A stretch of 64,000 bases of DNA from Oscheius tipulae (GCA_037178975.1 JASJZH010000005.1:9076501-9140500); one strand, 5' to 3'. Shown: positions 10,101 to 22,650, counted from the stretch's first letter. The notes: a model not told the origin generated them from the letters alone. Translations and numbers: made by a program.

Positions 10101-13100
10101 GACAGTGTCTTTGTGATGAGAGCTGTGGCCGCTTCACTCCTAACCGGATCATTTTCGTAAAGTAGAGCTCCGGCGACGGCTACCCCAATCTCCGACTTTG
10201 ACTTCTCGAAGCAGCCGACAGTTTCCAGACGAGAGAACTTGAGATAGGGCTCGGTTTCCGGGTTTTGTCCGAAGAGATAGCCCAGGGATTTATGAGTGAC
10301 GAGCCTGTCGGAGGCTTGCAAGGAGGTCAGGCGCTTGAGGAAGAATAGAAGTGGAGTCACGTCGGTGTCGAGACAGGAGCGCAGCTTGGTTGTTATCTGG
10401 AAGAGGTAGGATAGATTACAGCAAATATTGGGAGACGGGGAGACGGAGAGTCATAGAGACAGAGAGACGGAAAGGCAGAGACTTAGCCTATCCCTATAAG
10501 CCTGTCACTGCTTGACTTTTCCTGTCAGACAGTTTAGACACCTTACCACTTGAATTTTCTCATCTCCTATCTGTCGATGTCTCGGATCAGTCTGCATGTG
10601 GTAGATCAGAAACTCGCACAGGACCATGGTATCCAGTCCGTCTATCGCGCTCGGATTTGTCAAGAGGAGGTCTTGGATTGCTGGCATGGCCTTTGGGGCT
10701 CCGTAGTTGTCGATGAGAATTCTCAACAGGTCTGGCTTGCGGCACTCACAGAGCGCGGAGACCAGTTGGCATTCACTGGACAGAGCTCGGACTTCTTGAA
10801 GGAACATATCCGGCGGTCGTCTCACACAGTTCTGTGCCAAAAGACACGTCTGGACGAGCTGACTGGTTTGCTCAGTCACGTCGGCCTCCCGATTGTGCTT
10901 CCTCTCGAAAATGTTCTCCTGCTTGATCAGGGCCTCCACTTCAGTCTCCAGGAAGCCATCCTCCTGGGTCTGCGTCTCTTCCTCTGACAGGCCCTCGAAG
11001 GCAACGGGGAAGGTGAACTGCTTGGTCAGGATGCAGTGAATGAGAAAGCGGAACATTGGGAAAGACTCATAGATTGACGACAATGCGTCTAGAGGCTTCT
11101 CGCAACAAGCCCAGATAATTATAATGACCCAGGATTTCCAATAGATTGACCGGACAAACATCGGAATGAGCTCTCTGAAGCTTCAATGAGGAATATGGAT
11201 AGAAAGGCCTACCCATCATAGCCGAAATTTGGACGGAAGAGACAGACATCGAGGACACGCTGGACGAGGGCGGATGCTGGCTGTTCTCCGGTGAATTGGA
11301 GGATTGTTCGTGGATCTGTAATCGACATTCTCTCTGTCTCTCAGTAGCTTTGACTCGTTGCCTCTCAGCCTTTCTGCTTAATAGCCTCTCTGTATCTCTG
11401 TCTCTGTCTCTCTCAGTCTCTATGTCGCTGCGTCTCTGTGTCTATCTGTCTCTCTGTCCCTACCTGTTCCAAACCGATGGACAATCGATCTATTGACCAA
11501 GTCGTAGAGAAGTTGGATTGTATCTTCCTGAGAGAGCGAGTTGTATCTCTCCCCCACAATCAGTCGCATGTGTCGATCAGTGAAGCAGAACTCTCCAAAA
11601 ATCTTGGCTGCCTGTCCAAACTCCGGTTCCGATGGACCCTGGTCCATCATCGTGTAGTACTCTGACTGAATTTCTTATTACAAACCTTCACATTCAGCCT
11701 CACCTTTTCCAAGAACAGATATCTGTAGTAGGCAGTACAGTACTCCTTCGCCTCCATGAACAGTTGTTTCGCGTATTGGAGCCATTTTAAGACCACGTCG
11801 TAGTAGGCAGACAAGTCCTTCTCCATTTTGTTCAAAACGTTGAGAAGTTCCGGAGATATGGGTTGGTTGTTGCGTCGAAGATTGGCTGCTTCCTTGACCT
11901 GTTGGGTAATGGAGACCAGTGGGAGCATCGTAATGACTTCAGTAGCGCTTCGGTAAACGACATGCTCCTGGAAAGAGCGTCAGCACTGTCACTGACACTG
12001 TCACTCTCTGCTTCTTACTCTCACTGTCTCACTCAAAGCTCACCTCGATTCCCAGTTCACTCCTCCGTTCCTCCTCCAAAATATGATTCAGATAGGCTTC
12101 GGCGAAGAGAGGATAGTTGAAATCCTAAACATTGCCCTAGAAACAATAGAAACAGCGTCCTACACTCCGAAGACTGGACCGGAATAGTTCTCTAGTCCAC
12201 AGTCGAGCATGCTTGGCCAGTTCCTCCTTTAAGATGACAGAGGCTGAAAGTTCTTGGGCAAAGACCCGGGTGGCCTTAACATTGTCAAATCCAAAGAGAG
12301 TCTGGAGTAGAAGAGCATTGACGGGACTCCTGGACTCAGAAGTAGACAGTGCCATAAAAATTCGAACCTGAGAGTCGGAGGACCAAATTCGTTGTTCAGG
12401 ATCATGTTGATGGCTACGCGGAGATTGTTCTCGTCCTTTGTCACAATTTCCCTGAGAGTGACCACGAAGACGCTCATAGTCTGCTTGCTCTTCAGATTCC
12501 TCATCTTCAGGAGCGCTGACAGTGTTTCCCGGTCATGTTCCGAGCTCGCAGCCGAGCCAAAATTGCAGCCGACAAAGAGCAGAAGTTCCAGGGCGTGTCT
12601 CTGGAGCTTGATGTTTGCACTCCAGCTGTCCATCCGCTTCGAGGCCATGCTCCGAACCTCGGGGATCCCTGCTAGCATGGACATTGTCCGGAGCACATTC
12701 CGATTTGGAGGGTCGGCTGCCCAGCTGCAAAACATGGCTTTGTAACTAGGATAGCCATTATATAATAGTTAGAGACAATTCAGTTTCGGAGCCTGTCAGA
12801 AACTAACAGGGATAGGTTGACATGAACATGATAATTGACAGAATTGCCAAGGCCGGAGACAGTTTTAGGTAGACAGGGTCACGAACAAAGAGTGTCAATG
12901 TGACAGGGATAGACGCAGACAGGACAGAATTGACATGTTGACAGAAACAGAACTGTAACCGCCACTCACCACTTTTTCATGTACTCCAGCATTAATCCAT
13001 TCAATTGACCAGGTTCCTTCTCCTCGAACTTGTTCACAGCCTCCTGAAAAGAATACGATAAGGGCAAGAAACCGACCCTACTGGACTGGCAACTGACTCC

Positions 13101-14648
13101 GGATACGGTAGTTCAATAGCAGCGGCAGAATACTGTTCCTTGGACGGGTACTGTGTCCCGAAGGGTTTTAGTAGTATTGATAGAAGACGATTGGTGATGG
13201 CCTTATCGACCCAGATCCTGTCTCCGAGTGCATCGTGTAGGAAGATGGTCAGGTAGTATTGGTCGAGCGTCTGTTGCTTCTCGGCTAGACAGATGACCAG
13301 AGCGGCAAGAAGTTCCTGTCTGTCAATGGAGAGACTCTTCATCCAGCAGAGAATATTGAGGAAACATTTGTGAAGGTACAGGTTCTAAAAAGCTGAGATT
13401 AACCTGTTAAATAGGTACCAGGAACACCAAAAAGTCACTGTTACTTGTCTTACACATCAGTCAACCTGCTCTTCGCTGCTGGAGAAGTTACTGTAGTACT
13501 CCTAAAAGGTTTTGCAATCTTCGCGACATAGCGCAGTCGGTAAGAGCTTCGCCTGCGGAACGAACAATCCGGGTTCGATCCCCGCGCACAACAAAGCTTT
13601 TACAGCACTTTCTTTCGCTCTGTCTTTTCCAACTTTCGTGAACTGTTTCCCTAAATTACCTGTTAATTTTCAGTCAACAATACAAGTCTCTGTCTTTGTC
13701 CGCCAAAGCCGTGTTGCCCTCTTCAGTCAGTTCATGTCGGCCTGTCTTATCTGGTCTCTTGTCCTGTCTCTGTTACCATGTTACAGCCAGTACGTTCCTG
13801 TCTAAACTACCCTGTCAGTTTGCGACTCGAATCCGCAGCTGGCTTGTCTTTTTAATTTCTTGACAGGGATGCACTTGCCAAGGCTGTTCAGTGGACAGAC
13901 AAATGCCATTTTAGGTGCACTGAATTCGGACCGGACTGAACAGACCTCATCCGGTCCGCGCGCACATGGCTGCTGATACGGCATGTTTTTCCCAACAGGT
14001 CCTACGACCAACTTTTTAAACGACGTCCAGTGAAGAAAGAATAGAAATTCTTACTGTAAGCTTCTCCCCATGTTCCTTGATCGTCACCGAGCAGGTAGTC
14101 AGCAGATGGTACTCGATGAAGAACTTCTTCTCATCGATTTTCTTCTCGATAAAGAGTCGGAAGACGGCTGTGATCAGGCGCGCAGCCTGAAAGCCCTATT
14201 TATTTTGGATTCATCCCTCCCTACCTTGTTAACTTTCCCATCCTGAAAAGCCGCCGTCAACTGTTCCGAAAACGTGTCAATCTCGACCGGAGTCGATTTG
14301 CAGAAATCCAGCCAAGTTGTGTCGATTTGAGGCTTCGGAGGGGACGAGCCTGAAACAAAATTTTAGAAAGAAAAACTGACAAAATGCCTGGGAAGCCCGG
14401 TTTTCCCAGCGCAGAGCCTCCGGAAGAAAAGTCAATGCGTGGTTTTTTGGAGAGAACTGGGACGGTCGAGGCTCCAGGAATCGATCCCTGGAAGAAAAAT
14501 CAGACTAAAAAAAAACAAGTAAACAACTCACGGGTGTTGGCCGCTTGATGGCATGTATCGATGGCTTCGGCTTGAGAGCTATGTCTTCGGGTCGAGCGGC
14601 TCCAACAGGTGAGGATTTAAGTTTCTTCTTTGGAGGAATCCCACTCAT
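7159..14648 (-). CDS. ints-1: Integrator complex subunit 1 (INTS1)
   Basis: INTS1 is the large scaffold subunit of the Integrator, which cleaves nascent snRNAs and attenuates RNA polymerase II in the nucleus. Many exons spread over 7.5 kb give an all-helical protein. The identification rests on patches I recall from animal INTS1: DALGDRIWVD near the N-terminal third, a SIYWKSW block with FPMFRFLIHCILTKQFTFP (11160-10980), a RRPPDMFLQEV plus RKPDLLRILIDNYG block (10830-10700), and YRHRGASGGDSFQKKL (9280-9230). The N-terminus MSGIPPKKKLKSS is basic, as expected for a nuclear protein, and sits behind a TTACCAG acceptor. The protein ends ...QQIESLSLA. An AATAAA follows at 7119. The intron around 13400-14050 hosts a tRNA-like repeat. 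Exact exon borders were not all worked out. Confidence 0.85.
9781..9835 (-). repeat. tRNA-Arg-like dispersed repeat, shortened copy
   Basis: Minus-strand GCATAGCGCAGTCGGTTAGA followed soon by a remnant of the B box; the middle is deleted. It lies in an INTS1 intron, sense to the gene. Confidence 0.6.
11318..11462. repeat. CTGTCTCT array in INTS1 intron
   Basis: Long imperfect CTCTGTCTCTCTGT-type array between INTS1 exons. Seen from the INTS1 strand it is a purine (GAGACAGA) array. Confidence 0.7.
12770..12965. repeat. TGACAG-rich imperfect repeat in INTS1 intron
   Basis: The intron is filled with spaced GACAG/TGACA words (for example AGACAGGACAGAATTGACAT). It has no clear long unit and is similar in style to the stretches at 18485-18810 and 58830-59190. 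Confidence 0.5.
13521..13592 (+). repeat. tRNA-like dispersed repeat, copy in INTS1 intron
   Basis: A box ATAGCGCAGTCGGTAAGAGC and T-arm CCGGGTTCGATCCCCG are both well preserved, followed by CACAACAAAGCTTTTAC. The anticodon arm differs from the other copies and the acceptor stem does not close, so I treat it as a repeat and not a working tRNA. It lies antisense to INTS1. Confidence 0.65.
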
Positions 14649-14649
14649 T

Positions 14650-15373
14650 TTCTGGTAAACATTTAGTGAAAAAAGAGATTCAAAAGAGCGAGCACGGGGG
14701 TTTCAAAGGATTTCGGCTATTCGTTGTGAGACCGCGGGGTTCGACGCCCAAGTACTGGCAAGGATAATAGGACAGGAAAAAGCGATTGGACAGATAATCG
14801 AGAGCGGGTATCGATTTCAATTTTGTTGCCACTGAGGGAAAGTGAAAGAAGTAACCTTTCAGGTACACAGTACATCCGCTAACGCTGTCTCTCAGTCACT
14901 CTGTCTTCCTGTCTGTCTGTCTCTTTGTTCCCCTGTCTCTCTGTCGCACTTCTGATATCTCAGATCCTAAGCACATCTCCAAAGGTCTTCTCCTAAGAAT
15001 TCCAACTACAGATCGCTTTTAAATGACCCCAAGAAGGCCGTGTAGCATTTTTAACCAGAGGAAACAACTATTTCTTTGCTGCCACTATTTCTACCCTAGC
15101 ATATAGGTACAGCCAAAAACTGACAGAGCTCCGAGTTTTGGTTTTGGTGGTACCTCGCGCTTTGAACGACTTTTGGGTTGGCAATTTTGAGCTTTGCGAT
15201 GCTCTGCATATTTGTAGAGGAGATCAAGGGCTACACTTTGGCAAGAACTACAGAGATTGGAGCGAGACTTCGGGTTAAAAAAAACCGTATAGAGGATGCA
15301 ATTCAGTGTCAGGCCCTTTCATCGGCTGACTCAGCTTTTCTATCAATTGCCATTTTATTTTAAAGTGGGAAAT
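14650..15373. other. Spacer between protease and INTS1
   Basis: Non-coding. It should contain the promoter or outron of INTS1 and the 3' end of the protease gene. It holds a degraded B-box-like stretch near 14740, a CTGTCTGTCTCT array at 14882-14945 and AT-rich sequence. I see no gene. Confidence 0.5.
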
Positions 15374-16712
15374 TTAAAGCACATGGATCGTCTTCTTCTT
15401 GATCCCAGTCTCCTTTCTATTGTAGCCGGGCGGACAGACGCCAGTGTTTCCACAGACCCACTTGAGATACTTTCTCACGTCCGTATTCATTGAGCCGCGA
15501 AAACGACGATCGGCCACTGAAAGCCATTTTTCTCGACCTATTGGAAAATCGCACATGGATTGTCGATATAGAGCTTAGCCTTAGCGCAGATAGTTCCGGC
15601 GTTGTGTACCCCAAAAATTGTTGGTTTGTTCTCGAGGAGTTGGATGATGCCGCTTCCACTGTCACCCTAAAGACTGGAGTTCGAGTACTACACAGCGAGC
15701 GCTGGCTTTGCAACATAGCGCACACTGTAAGAGTTGCGACTACAGATCCGAAGGAGCCGGGCTCGTTCCCCGCCTGAGAGAAAACTCAGTAACACCTCAA
15801 AAACTGACTTTGCAAAGAAACTGCTTTATCTCCTCTGTGCAGAATCGATCCCTCGGAGCTCGGAGACTGAAATCGCAGTACTTTTCGACAGTGAACTCTG
15901 CCTTCTTCCTGAACTTTTGAGGGGCTTCAGAGTCTCCAGCTAAAAACATATATTACAAGAATTGGAATCAGAAAACCAACGATCAGTTCCATATCCAGCA
16001 GCAAAGACCATTCCAGCAAGTTTTCTAGTTAGGCAAAGCCAAGCTCGATGGGAAACTTTTCCTTAACTTCGACTAGGGCGATGTCTCCCTCATTGCATCC
16101 GGAATCGGAGAATCGCACGGGAAAAGACACCTTTACAGCCTTAGTTATTCGGTTGAGTACACCGCCAGCACAGCTTCCGGATGCAGCTAGTTTGATACAA
16201 TTGCCTCCGAAATGCACATACGCTGGCTTTCGCGGGAAAAGTTTTGTGGAGTCCCTGAAAGTTTTGTTTAGTCTCTCTGTCTTTTTGTCTCCCCTTTGCT
16301 CTGTTACACTTTCCCTGTTCATTGAGAACAGACTACAGCTCACCTGGTCTTGTTACAGTAAGTCTTGTCATAAAAGCAATGACCTGCAGTTAGAATGTGA
16401 TATGGTGAGATAATAGTTCCGGAACAGCGAGACGAACCCTGGTCTGAATCCAATATCCTCTAACTACTAGCCCAGCCTACCCCTTCCAATCTGTACATTC
16501 ACAACGTAGGACATTTCCTCGTTGCTCAACTTTTGACCGTAGAGTACTCTTTTAACTCTCGAAGCTGAACAATGCTGTAAATTTTGTGAACAAAAAGAAA
16601 ATGTACTATGAATAGACTTGCATTCCTTCTGGATTGCGTCATTCTCCTCTACTGAGACCTTTTTTCCGGATACTTGCAAAAAAGAGAAGACAAGGAGAAG
16701 AAGTCGCATCAT
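15374..16712 (-). CDS. Secreted trypsin-like serine protease (S1 family)
   Basis: The secreted zymogen starts with MMRLLLLVFSFLQVSG, a signal peptide directly behind a CAG acceptor. An activation site RVKR|VLYGQ precedes the mature enzyme. All three catalytic residues are visible in order: His in ILTAGHC (about 16390), Asp in DIALVEV (about 16080) and Ser in GDSGSG (about 15655). A C-terminal helix DVRKYLKWVCGNTGVC ends the domain and a short Lys-rich tail follows. After the Asp exon the frame can be kept only with an unusually short 32-nt intron (about 16055-16024), or else the gene carries a one-base break there. Downstream exons (FAAGYGTD, then a Cys-containing loop RFCTEEIKQFLC) are typical for S1. 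A tRNA-like repeat sits in the intron before the Ser exon. The substrate is unknown. Confidence 0.85.
15710..15780 (+). repeat. tRNA-Arg-like dispersed repeat in protease intron
   Basis: ATAGCGCACACTGTAAGAG, then CGACTACAGATCCGAAGG and a decayed B box GGGCTCGTTCCCC. The anticodon-arm part recalls tRNA-Arg(ACG). It is antisense to the protease gene and ends just before its Ser exon. Confidence 0.65.
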
Positions 16713-16798
16713 CTGATTCACTTTCCTTCGCTATGTTTTTTTAATATCTCTCGAGCCCTTTACGATTGACCACTGTGAGAAAGTTCTAGACTGTTCTA

Positions 16799-19700
16799 AT
16801 GGACCGGCTAGCCAGTCGGCTGGCTGGATTGGCTGCGTCTCATGTGGATTCGGAAGAGGAAGAGTATGAGGATGAAGAGAGGCCGGAGGAAGACACAGGT
16901 CTGTGACAGAGAGAGATAGAAACAGGTAGATACAGAGACATAAGGAGAGAAAGACAGAGAGACAGAGCGACAGAGTGGCAGTTGAGTTAAATTTTAGCCG
17001 AGTCCTGGCTTCTCCGCCACCTCCTTTCCAATATCTCATGTGAAGAGTCTGTTATCGAAACACTACTCACCGATGTCTCTCCTCTAATTCACATGATAAC
17101 TTCGACAGACCCCTGTAGAGCTCTCTTTGTCACTGTAAAAAGGAACAAGGTCTTCAGGGAGGCGGTCAGTTGAAGCACATATGATCAAACATATTCTTCA
17201 GACCTTTGTCGAACAGCCGGTGGTACGTTTTGATCTCGAGGAAGAGAAGAAGAAGAAGCAGGCTCCGATGAAGAAGGCTGACCTTCGCAAGAAATTAATG
17301 AAGAAGGAAGCCAAGGTTCACCGATCTAGGTGAGCGAAGTTGCGGAGAATCGCCGCCAATGGATAAGAGTTGGTACGCAGCAGAGATGGCGCCAATTTGA
17401 CTTTGAATGATGTTTCAATAATGTTTTTGACCTGGTAGGAATATTTGATAGAATGAGAATTCCAGGTCGAGCAGCAAATTCAAATCTCCTGTCGGGAAAA
17501 AGGCATCCAGTAAAATATCCAAGAGTCGCAAAGCTTTTCAAAGTCCGAAAAGGACCGAAGAGGAGATGGAAAAGGAGAGAGCTCTGGCCGCCCACTTCGC
17601 GCAGGAGCAGCTACAAAGGGAAGTTCAACTCTCACTCCCACAGGTTTGTCATTTTTGTAAGTGTTACGGAATCCATCAAGTTTTGTGACGAGGCTCATTT
17701 GCTTCAGTCACTCCATCGGAGAAAGACAAGCAGACAGAGAGACAGAGTAACAGAAAGACAGATCTTAGGGTAGCATTTGAAGTCGTACAAACTCTATTTC
17801 AGCTCCCAGAGACAGTTCTCCTTTGGCACACCGGTAAATCTCTTCCCAATTTCGAGCAGTTCTTCTTTATCGTCAACAAGACCGGTGTCAGAGAGGGAGA
17901 AGCCTCCTTGGACGAGCTCTTCTTCACTGGATTCGTCAATAACAATCGTCTACTTACGGTAGATTTTGATATCAAGGTTCGAAGTCCCTTAAAAATTTCG
18001 TTGCGGGATCGATTCTTCCCTGAGTATTAAATGTTAGTTGGTCCCGCTACGAAGTTCAGGCACTTACTTCCACGAATTCACTATAACAATAGGGGTTTAG
18101 GCTGCTCTCTCCTCGGCTCAGCTTCTCCTCGAAAAGAAGTTGACCTTCGAAATGAGCATCGACATTCTGATTAGTTTCTTTGGTAGTGGAGAGGTGAAGA
18201 CGCCGAAGGACAATGTGTTAGAGAGGCAAACAGCACGTTCAGAGATTTAACCAGCCAATTCCAGGTTCATAATCGACTGTATCATCCGCCACTACTGTGT
18301 CGACTATCGACTACGAGCTGACAATACAGAGAGTCGTACAGTGAGAAGTCTTCTACAACCCGTCATGGAACAGTTCTGCTCCAATCCGGTAAGTCAGTAC
18401 TATCAAACACTGTTGCGGACTCTCTCAGTTTGTTCGAAGTTGTGAGGAAAGTTGGAAAGTTAGGTTCTGCCGACGATAAGTTAGTTAACTTTAGATGACA
18501 TGCCAGCTTTGACAGAAAGTGACGGGCAGGTATAGCTTGCCTGACACAAGCTGACATGGACGCTGCTTATCATTACTTCCTTGGAAGTTTTGGCAGTGGC
18601 AGGCGGATGATGACAGACTGACATGGGTTGCAGGTTGATATAAACAAAAGATGGAAACAGGTTGACAAAGGGATATGGTTTGTAAATGTAGCTCCAAACC
18701 AATTTGGCAATCTATTCCAAGTAGAGCCGTGCCCGTGTATCTGTCTGTGTGTCGCAGGGGCACAGCCTCCGCCGTAGCTCCGCGGTTGCTGATAGAAATT
18801 GACATAAGCTGATGTTAGGTACTTTCAGACTTAGGGCCACACGCCCATTTCAGTCCTTTTCGATGTTGTCGGGTTTCCGAAAGGGCGCCGTAGACGGCTT
18901 TCTGTACTGAAACGGAAAGTTTCGGACCAGTATGTTCTGATGCGCGACTTGTGTCATGCTTACAGGAAGAAACAGATCGTCGCTGTCTCTTGATCCAACT
19001 CTCCTTCTTCGACATTGACTTCCTTGACCAGTATACTCCTATCGAGAAATGTGGTATGGGGCTGAATATTCCATAAAAATCCTCGTCTTTCAGCCGATCG
19101 ACTAACAAGAGCCGTCTGTACTCTTCGGATCTTGAACTTCCTCTATTCTGAAGAAACTATCGACTGGTCCAGAAAAGTCTTCATTCTGATAATTGACATC
19201 TTCTCGACCATTCTCGCCAAATATTTTGCCAAGTTTGCTTTTCGCATTTTAAGGGAATGGGTTTAGAAAATGCCATCTACTGGTCGAATTTGATAGGAAA
19301 AAGATAGAACCAATCTGTCAGGCATTTTGCTCCACGGTTGCTGCTATAAAAGATCTTTCGGCGGTACTTTCCGATTCGGTAGAGGATCAAGCTTCGGTGA
19401 ACAAGCTGGCCTGCTCTTTTGATGTGGCTGTGGTTCTAGAGGGAGAGATTGATGTGAGTTAGGGAGACAGCTGAGTGAGACAGTGAAACAGAAGGACGGA
19501 GGAAAAGAGATAGACAGAGAGACAGTGAGACATGGAAACCAAAAGATAGAGAGATAGAGAAACGGAGAGACAGAGAGGCGAAGAGGTAGAGAGACATTCA
19601 GGAAATCTTAACAAAAGTGGCTGACCTCCATTGTGAGAAATGGGATACCGCCTTGGACAGAAGTGGAATCCATAAAGCTCACAGTCTTCTTCGAGAACTG

Positions 19701-19870
19701 AATGAGTATCTGGAAGAGGTCTGTCAGTAAACCAGCCAATAAATTCTGTTTAGAACTGCATAAATGCTGCTCTGGAGAGCAGCAACATGGACTCTTTGCG
19801 GACACTCACCCTGGACTTGTCGGTCTTTGAGAAGAAACTCGACCAGCTCGTCTGCAGTCTACCCGACTGA
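16799..19870 (+). CDS. Unrecognised 536-residue helical protein with acidic and Lys-rich N-terminal region
   Basis: Twelve exons join with consistent phase: 16799-16898, 16998-17164, 17202-17329, 17466-17643, 17803-17976, 18101-18225, 18265-18388, 18966-19050, 19094-19232, 19297-19453, 19602-19718 and 19754-19870. It begins MDRLASRLAGLAASH and continues into an acidic run (DSEEEEYEDEERPEED). A first helical block and a Lys/Ser-rich segment (about residues 118-170, with SKSRKAFQSPKR) follow, then a long helical region to the end. It has no signal peptide or membrane segment, so a nuclear or cytosolic role is likely. The intron 18226-18264 starts with GC. The intron between 18389 and 18965 is filled with TGACA-rich sequence. 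I do not recognise the family. AATAAA lies near 20218. Confidence 0.8.
18485..18812. repeat. TGACA/GACAG-rich imperfect repeat
   Basis: Intronic stretch with many spaced GACATG, TGACAG and GGTTGACA words, giving it a minisatellite-like texture without one dominant unit. Confidence 0.45.
19448..19602. repeat. GAGACAGA array in intron
   Basis: Imperfect GAGACAGA/GATAGAGA units occupying almost the whole intron 19454-19601. Similar arrays in the same gene lie at 16903-16978 and 17730-17765. Confidence 0.7.
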
Positions 19871-20298
19871 CAGAGACTATACAATTTCTTTACATTAGAT
19901 CTTTGACGCTGGCTAGACACTTGACACCCTTGAGGAAGACGCGTCTCCCCGTCTTTCTTCTTATTTTCATCAGCTGTTTCTCCTTGTACCTCAATAATTC
20001 GAGGCGAGCTAATTGTGCACCTGGCCTTTCCGTCTTGCGATTATACCTCCAGTCTTCCATTCAAGTCGTTAAGTCGTTATGTTCTCCTTGGCTTTCACCT
20101 ATTCATAGTCGTTTTGTCCATTGTTTGAACTTTACTGTACAGTGATTGAGGTAGAGAGGTAGAAGCAAAGAGAGACTAAAAGACAGGATTAACAAGAGAC
20201 ATGCGTGCTTCAGCAGTCTAATAAATGATTTTTCTGAACAAAGTAAACAAGCTCAAAGGGTTTTTGAGGATCTCATGACAAGACAACAAGTTTGGTAA

Positions 20299-20371
20299 CT
20301 TTCGGGAATCGAACACGACATGCTTTGATCAGTATATAGTCGGAGCAACCGACTGCGCTATGGAGCCAAGG
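20299..20371 (-). repeat. tRNA-like dispersed repeat
   Basis: Minus strand: CCATAGCGCAGTCGGTTG, then GCTCCGACTATATACTGATC and B box GTGTTCGATTCCC. It lies in the intergenic spacer. Confidence 0.65.
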
Positions 20372-21751
20372 CTGACGCGCGCTTTTTGTTGCGGTCTAGA
20401 GCTCTGATGAGAGACAAAACACGGAGAAGACTCTCTAATGGCCATCTTCCTTGTTTTGTTTTGTTTGTCCCTCCCGGCCTAATTGTCTCTACGAACACAT
20501 TCTCTTACTCGTCCGTTTGTGACACAAGCGCATTCAATCACACTTTAGCGCATTTCAATCCGCGACTAATCATACCTCCAGTGGCTGCGTCTCTCCAGCT
20601 GTCACACTCCTTCGGAGGCCTGTTACCATGCAAATGAGCAGATGGGTATGGTGGAGGCGGGGCTGCTCCTTATTCACGCCCGCAACAACTTTGACTTACG
20701 CTCCCTTGTCAACTCCTCTTCCAGTCACTCGGCAGCTTATCCCCCTCTCTACTTATCAGATTTCATTAGGTTTACGGGATTACCCTGACATAAGCCGACG
20801 GCGATCAATTACACACCGACCGGATTACTCGGTCAGGTTTGCCTTCATCTGTTTCTCTTGTTTCCCAGCTTATGACGAAGCGAAGAGGCAGCCGACGTGG
20901 GAGTTGTCTCTTCTTCTTTTGCTTCTTGGCAGTCTAGTCTAACAGCTGCTACGTCTCTCTCTCTCTCTCTTCCTGACTCTCTGTCTATCTCTCTCTGTCT
21001 CTCCGTCTGTCAGCAAAGGAATTATTGACAGTAGCGGATTGGATGTCCCCCAGGTGACCTCCTCTCGGCAGATGGCTCTCTAACTGTAATCATTGTGCAC
21101 ATGCGCGGCTCTTGACTAGACCACCTGTCCCTTTGTTTTAGGTCCTTTTTTGGGCTCTTCCTTCCCTGCTCAGCTGTTTGTCTTCCCTCTGAAAAAACTC
21201 ATAACCTTGCGTCGGGAAGTGATGTTCTTTTTGAGCCCCCTTATTGGTATTCCTCGTTCTTCTTATGCACACTTCTGCCTCCTCCTGGCCCCTTTATTGT
21301 CTCCCTCGTTCATTCCGGAAATTGGACCATAATTTAGATAGAAAGATAGTCTAGTGAGGTTCATTTCCGCCTTCGACTTTTGGCGCGAAAGAATCTCGCC
21401 GTCAGTGGCAATTCATCGGAGCGGAAAGAGCTTTTCAAATCTCGGCTTCGCGCTCTTATCGTCAAAAATCAGCCTCGTTCAAGGGGGGTAGGAGGTCATT
21501 GAGCCTGCCCATTAAGTTAGGCTATATTGTTTGTGCTCCGCCCCGTGCCTTTGTGACGAATAAATTGTCGACAATGGACGACTTTGAAACTTCTGCTTTC
21601 CTGCCATAATGCATTCAACAGACCCTTGGGGGTATTGGGTTACAGACATGTCGGTCACACATGCCAAACAGAGAGGCTCGGGACACAGAAATTCTTATTA
21701 CCTCAATCCAAGCCGAGTCCCTTGTCCACAATGCGGGAGACGGCGGCGCGC

Positions 21752-21800
21752 TTTGCCCTCATAGCTCAGTCAGTTAGAGTTCCGACTACGAATCTATGAC
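21752..21800 (+). repeat. tRNA-Arg-like dispersed repeat, 3'-truncated
   Basis: CTCATAGCTCAGTCAGTTAG followed by TTCCGACTACGAATCTATGA. The B box is missing or decayed. Confidence 0.55.
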
Positions 21801-22650
21801 CCATTTCCGACAGAGAGCAGTAGTGAGTTAATTCTTTAAAGTTGATGTGCAAAAGGTCTCGTGAGGAACATACAGTAACCCGGGCTGAAGCAGGTAGATT
21901 TTTGCTATTTTAATGTGTTTACAGTCATTTTTCAGTTGTTTTAACATTTGTATCGAATTCAGGGCCTACCAAAATCTACTTGACAGCAATTTTGTAGAAA
22001 AATACTGAAAAATCTTACAACGCAAAAATGGGGCTCTGCTCACCTAATTTAGCCATCTTCATACGCTTCCTTACACACTTTTTTCCCAAAATTTGGTGTC
22101 TCGTAAGTTTATGCATGCCTAAACCTCGATTACACGATCAGAATGGGGAAAAGTATGCGGAAAATGGTGTAAATTCAAAAATTTGGAAATTTTTTTCTTC
22201 GCGCGTAAACACTGTTGCCAGCGTACAATTCAGGTGCTGCTCTGCGTTGGAAACAGATTATAAAGGTTCCGGTTCGATCTCTGAGAGATGAAATCTTTTG
22301 TTTTTGAACTAAACACAAAGGAACACCTTTTTTGACGTAAAAAAAAAGACAATTTGGATTGTTCCTGTCCCTTAATGACTCCGCCAGAACTCAAAGAGCA
22401 TCTCTTTTTCGGAATATGCAGCTTCCAGCATCGCGCGACTCGTCCTCCCCTTTTCAACATCACGTCGCACTCGAATATTCATTTGCGTTCCATTGATACC
22501 AGAGAGGCCTCTTCCCGAAGGCATAACATGACTAGCAGCCTCTTTTAGGACCCCCACTTCTATTAAGCTTCCAGTGTTTACAGCACGCGTGTCTCGTGGT
22601 CATTCCTCATTCCAAAACTTACTTCAGGATCCGGATCCGATGCCACACAG

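Larger units (their letters stand above)
19871..22650. other. Non-coding spacer, likely regulatory region of the TSP1 membrane protein
   Basis: 2.8 kb without a supportable gene. It contains the poly(A) signal of the upstream gene (about 20218), two tRNA-like repeats (20299-20371 and 21752-21800), a CTCTCTGTCT array (20953-21010) and a decayed B-box-like piece near 22270. The last bases before the next ATG include ACTTACTTCAG, a plausible spliced-leader acceptor for the downstream gene. Confidence 0.5.

Noticed and set aside
13521-13592. Working tRNA gene
   Set aside because: A and B boxes are good, but the acceptor stem does not close and the anticodon arm is abnormal, as in the other dispersed copies.
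19233-19296. Premature stop in the 536-residue gene
   Set aside because: A donor at 19233 joined to 19297 keeps the frame (AKYFAK then KKIEPICQAF), so no lesion is needed.
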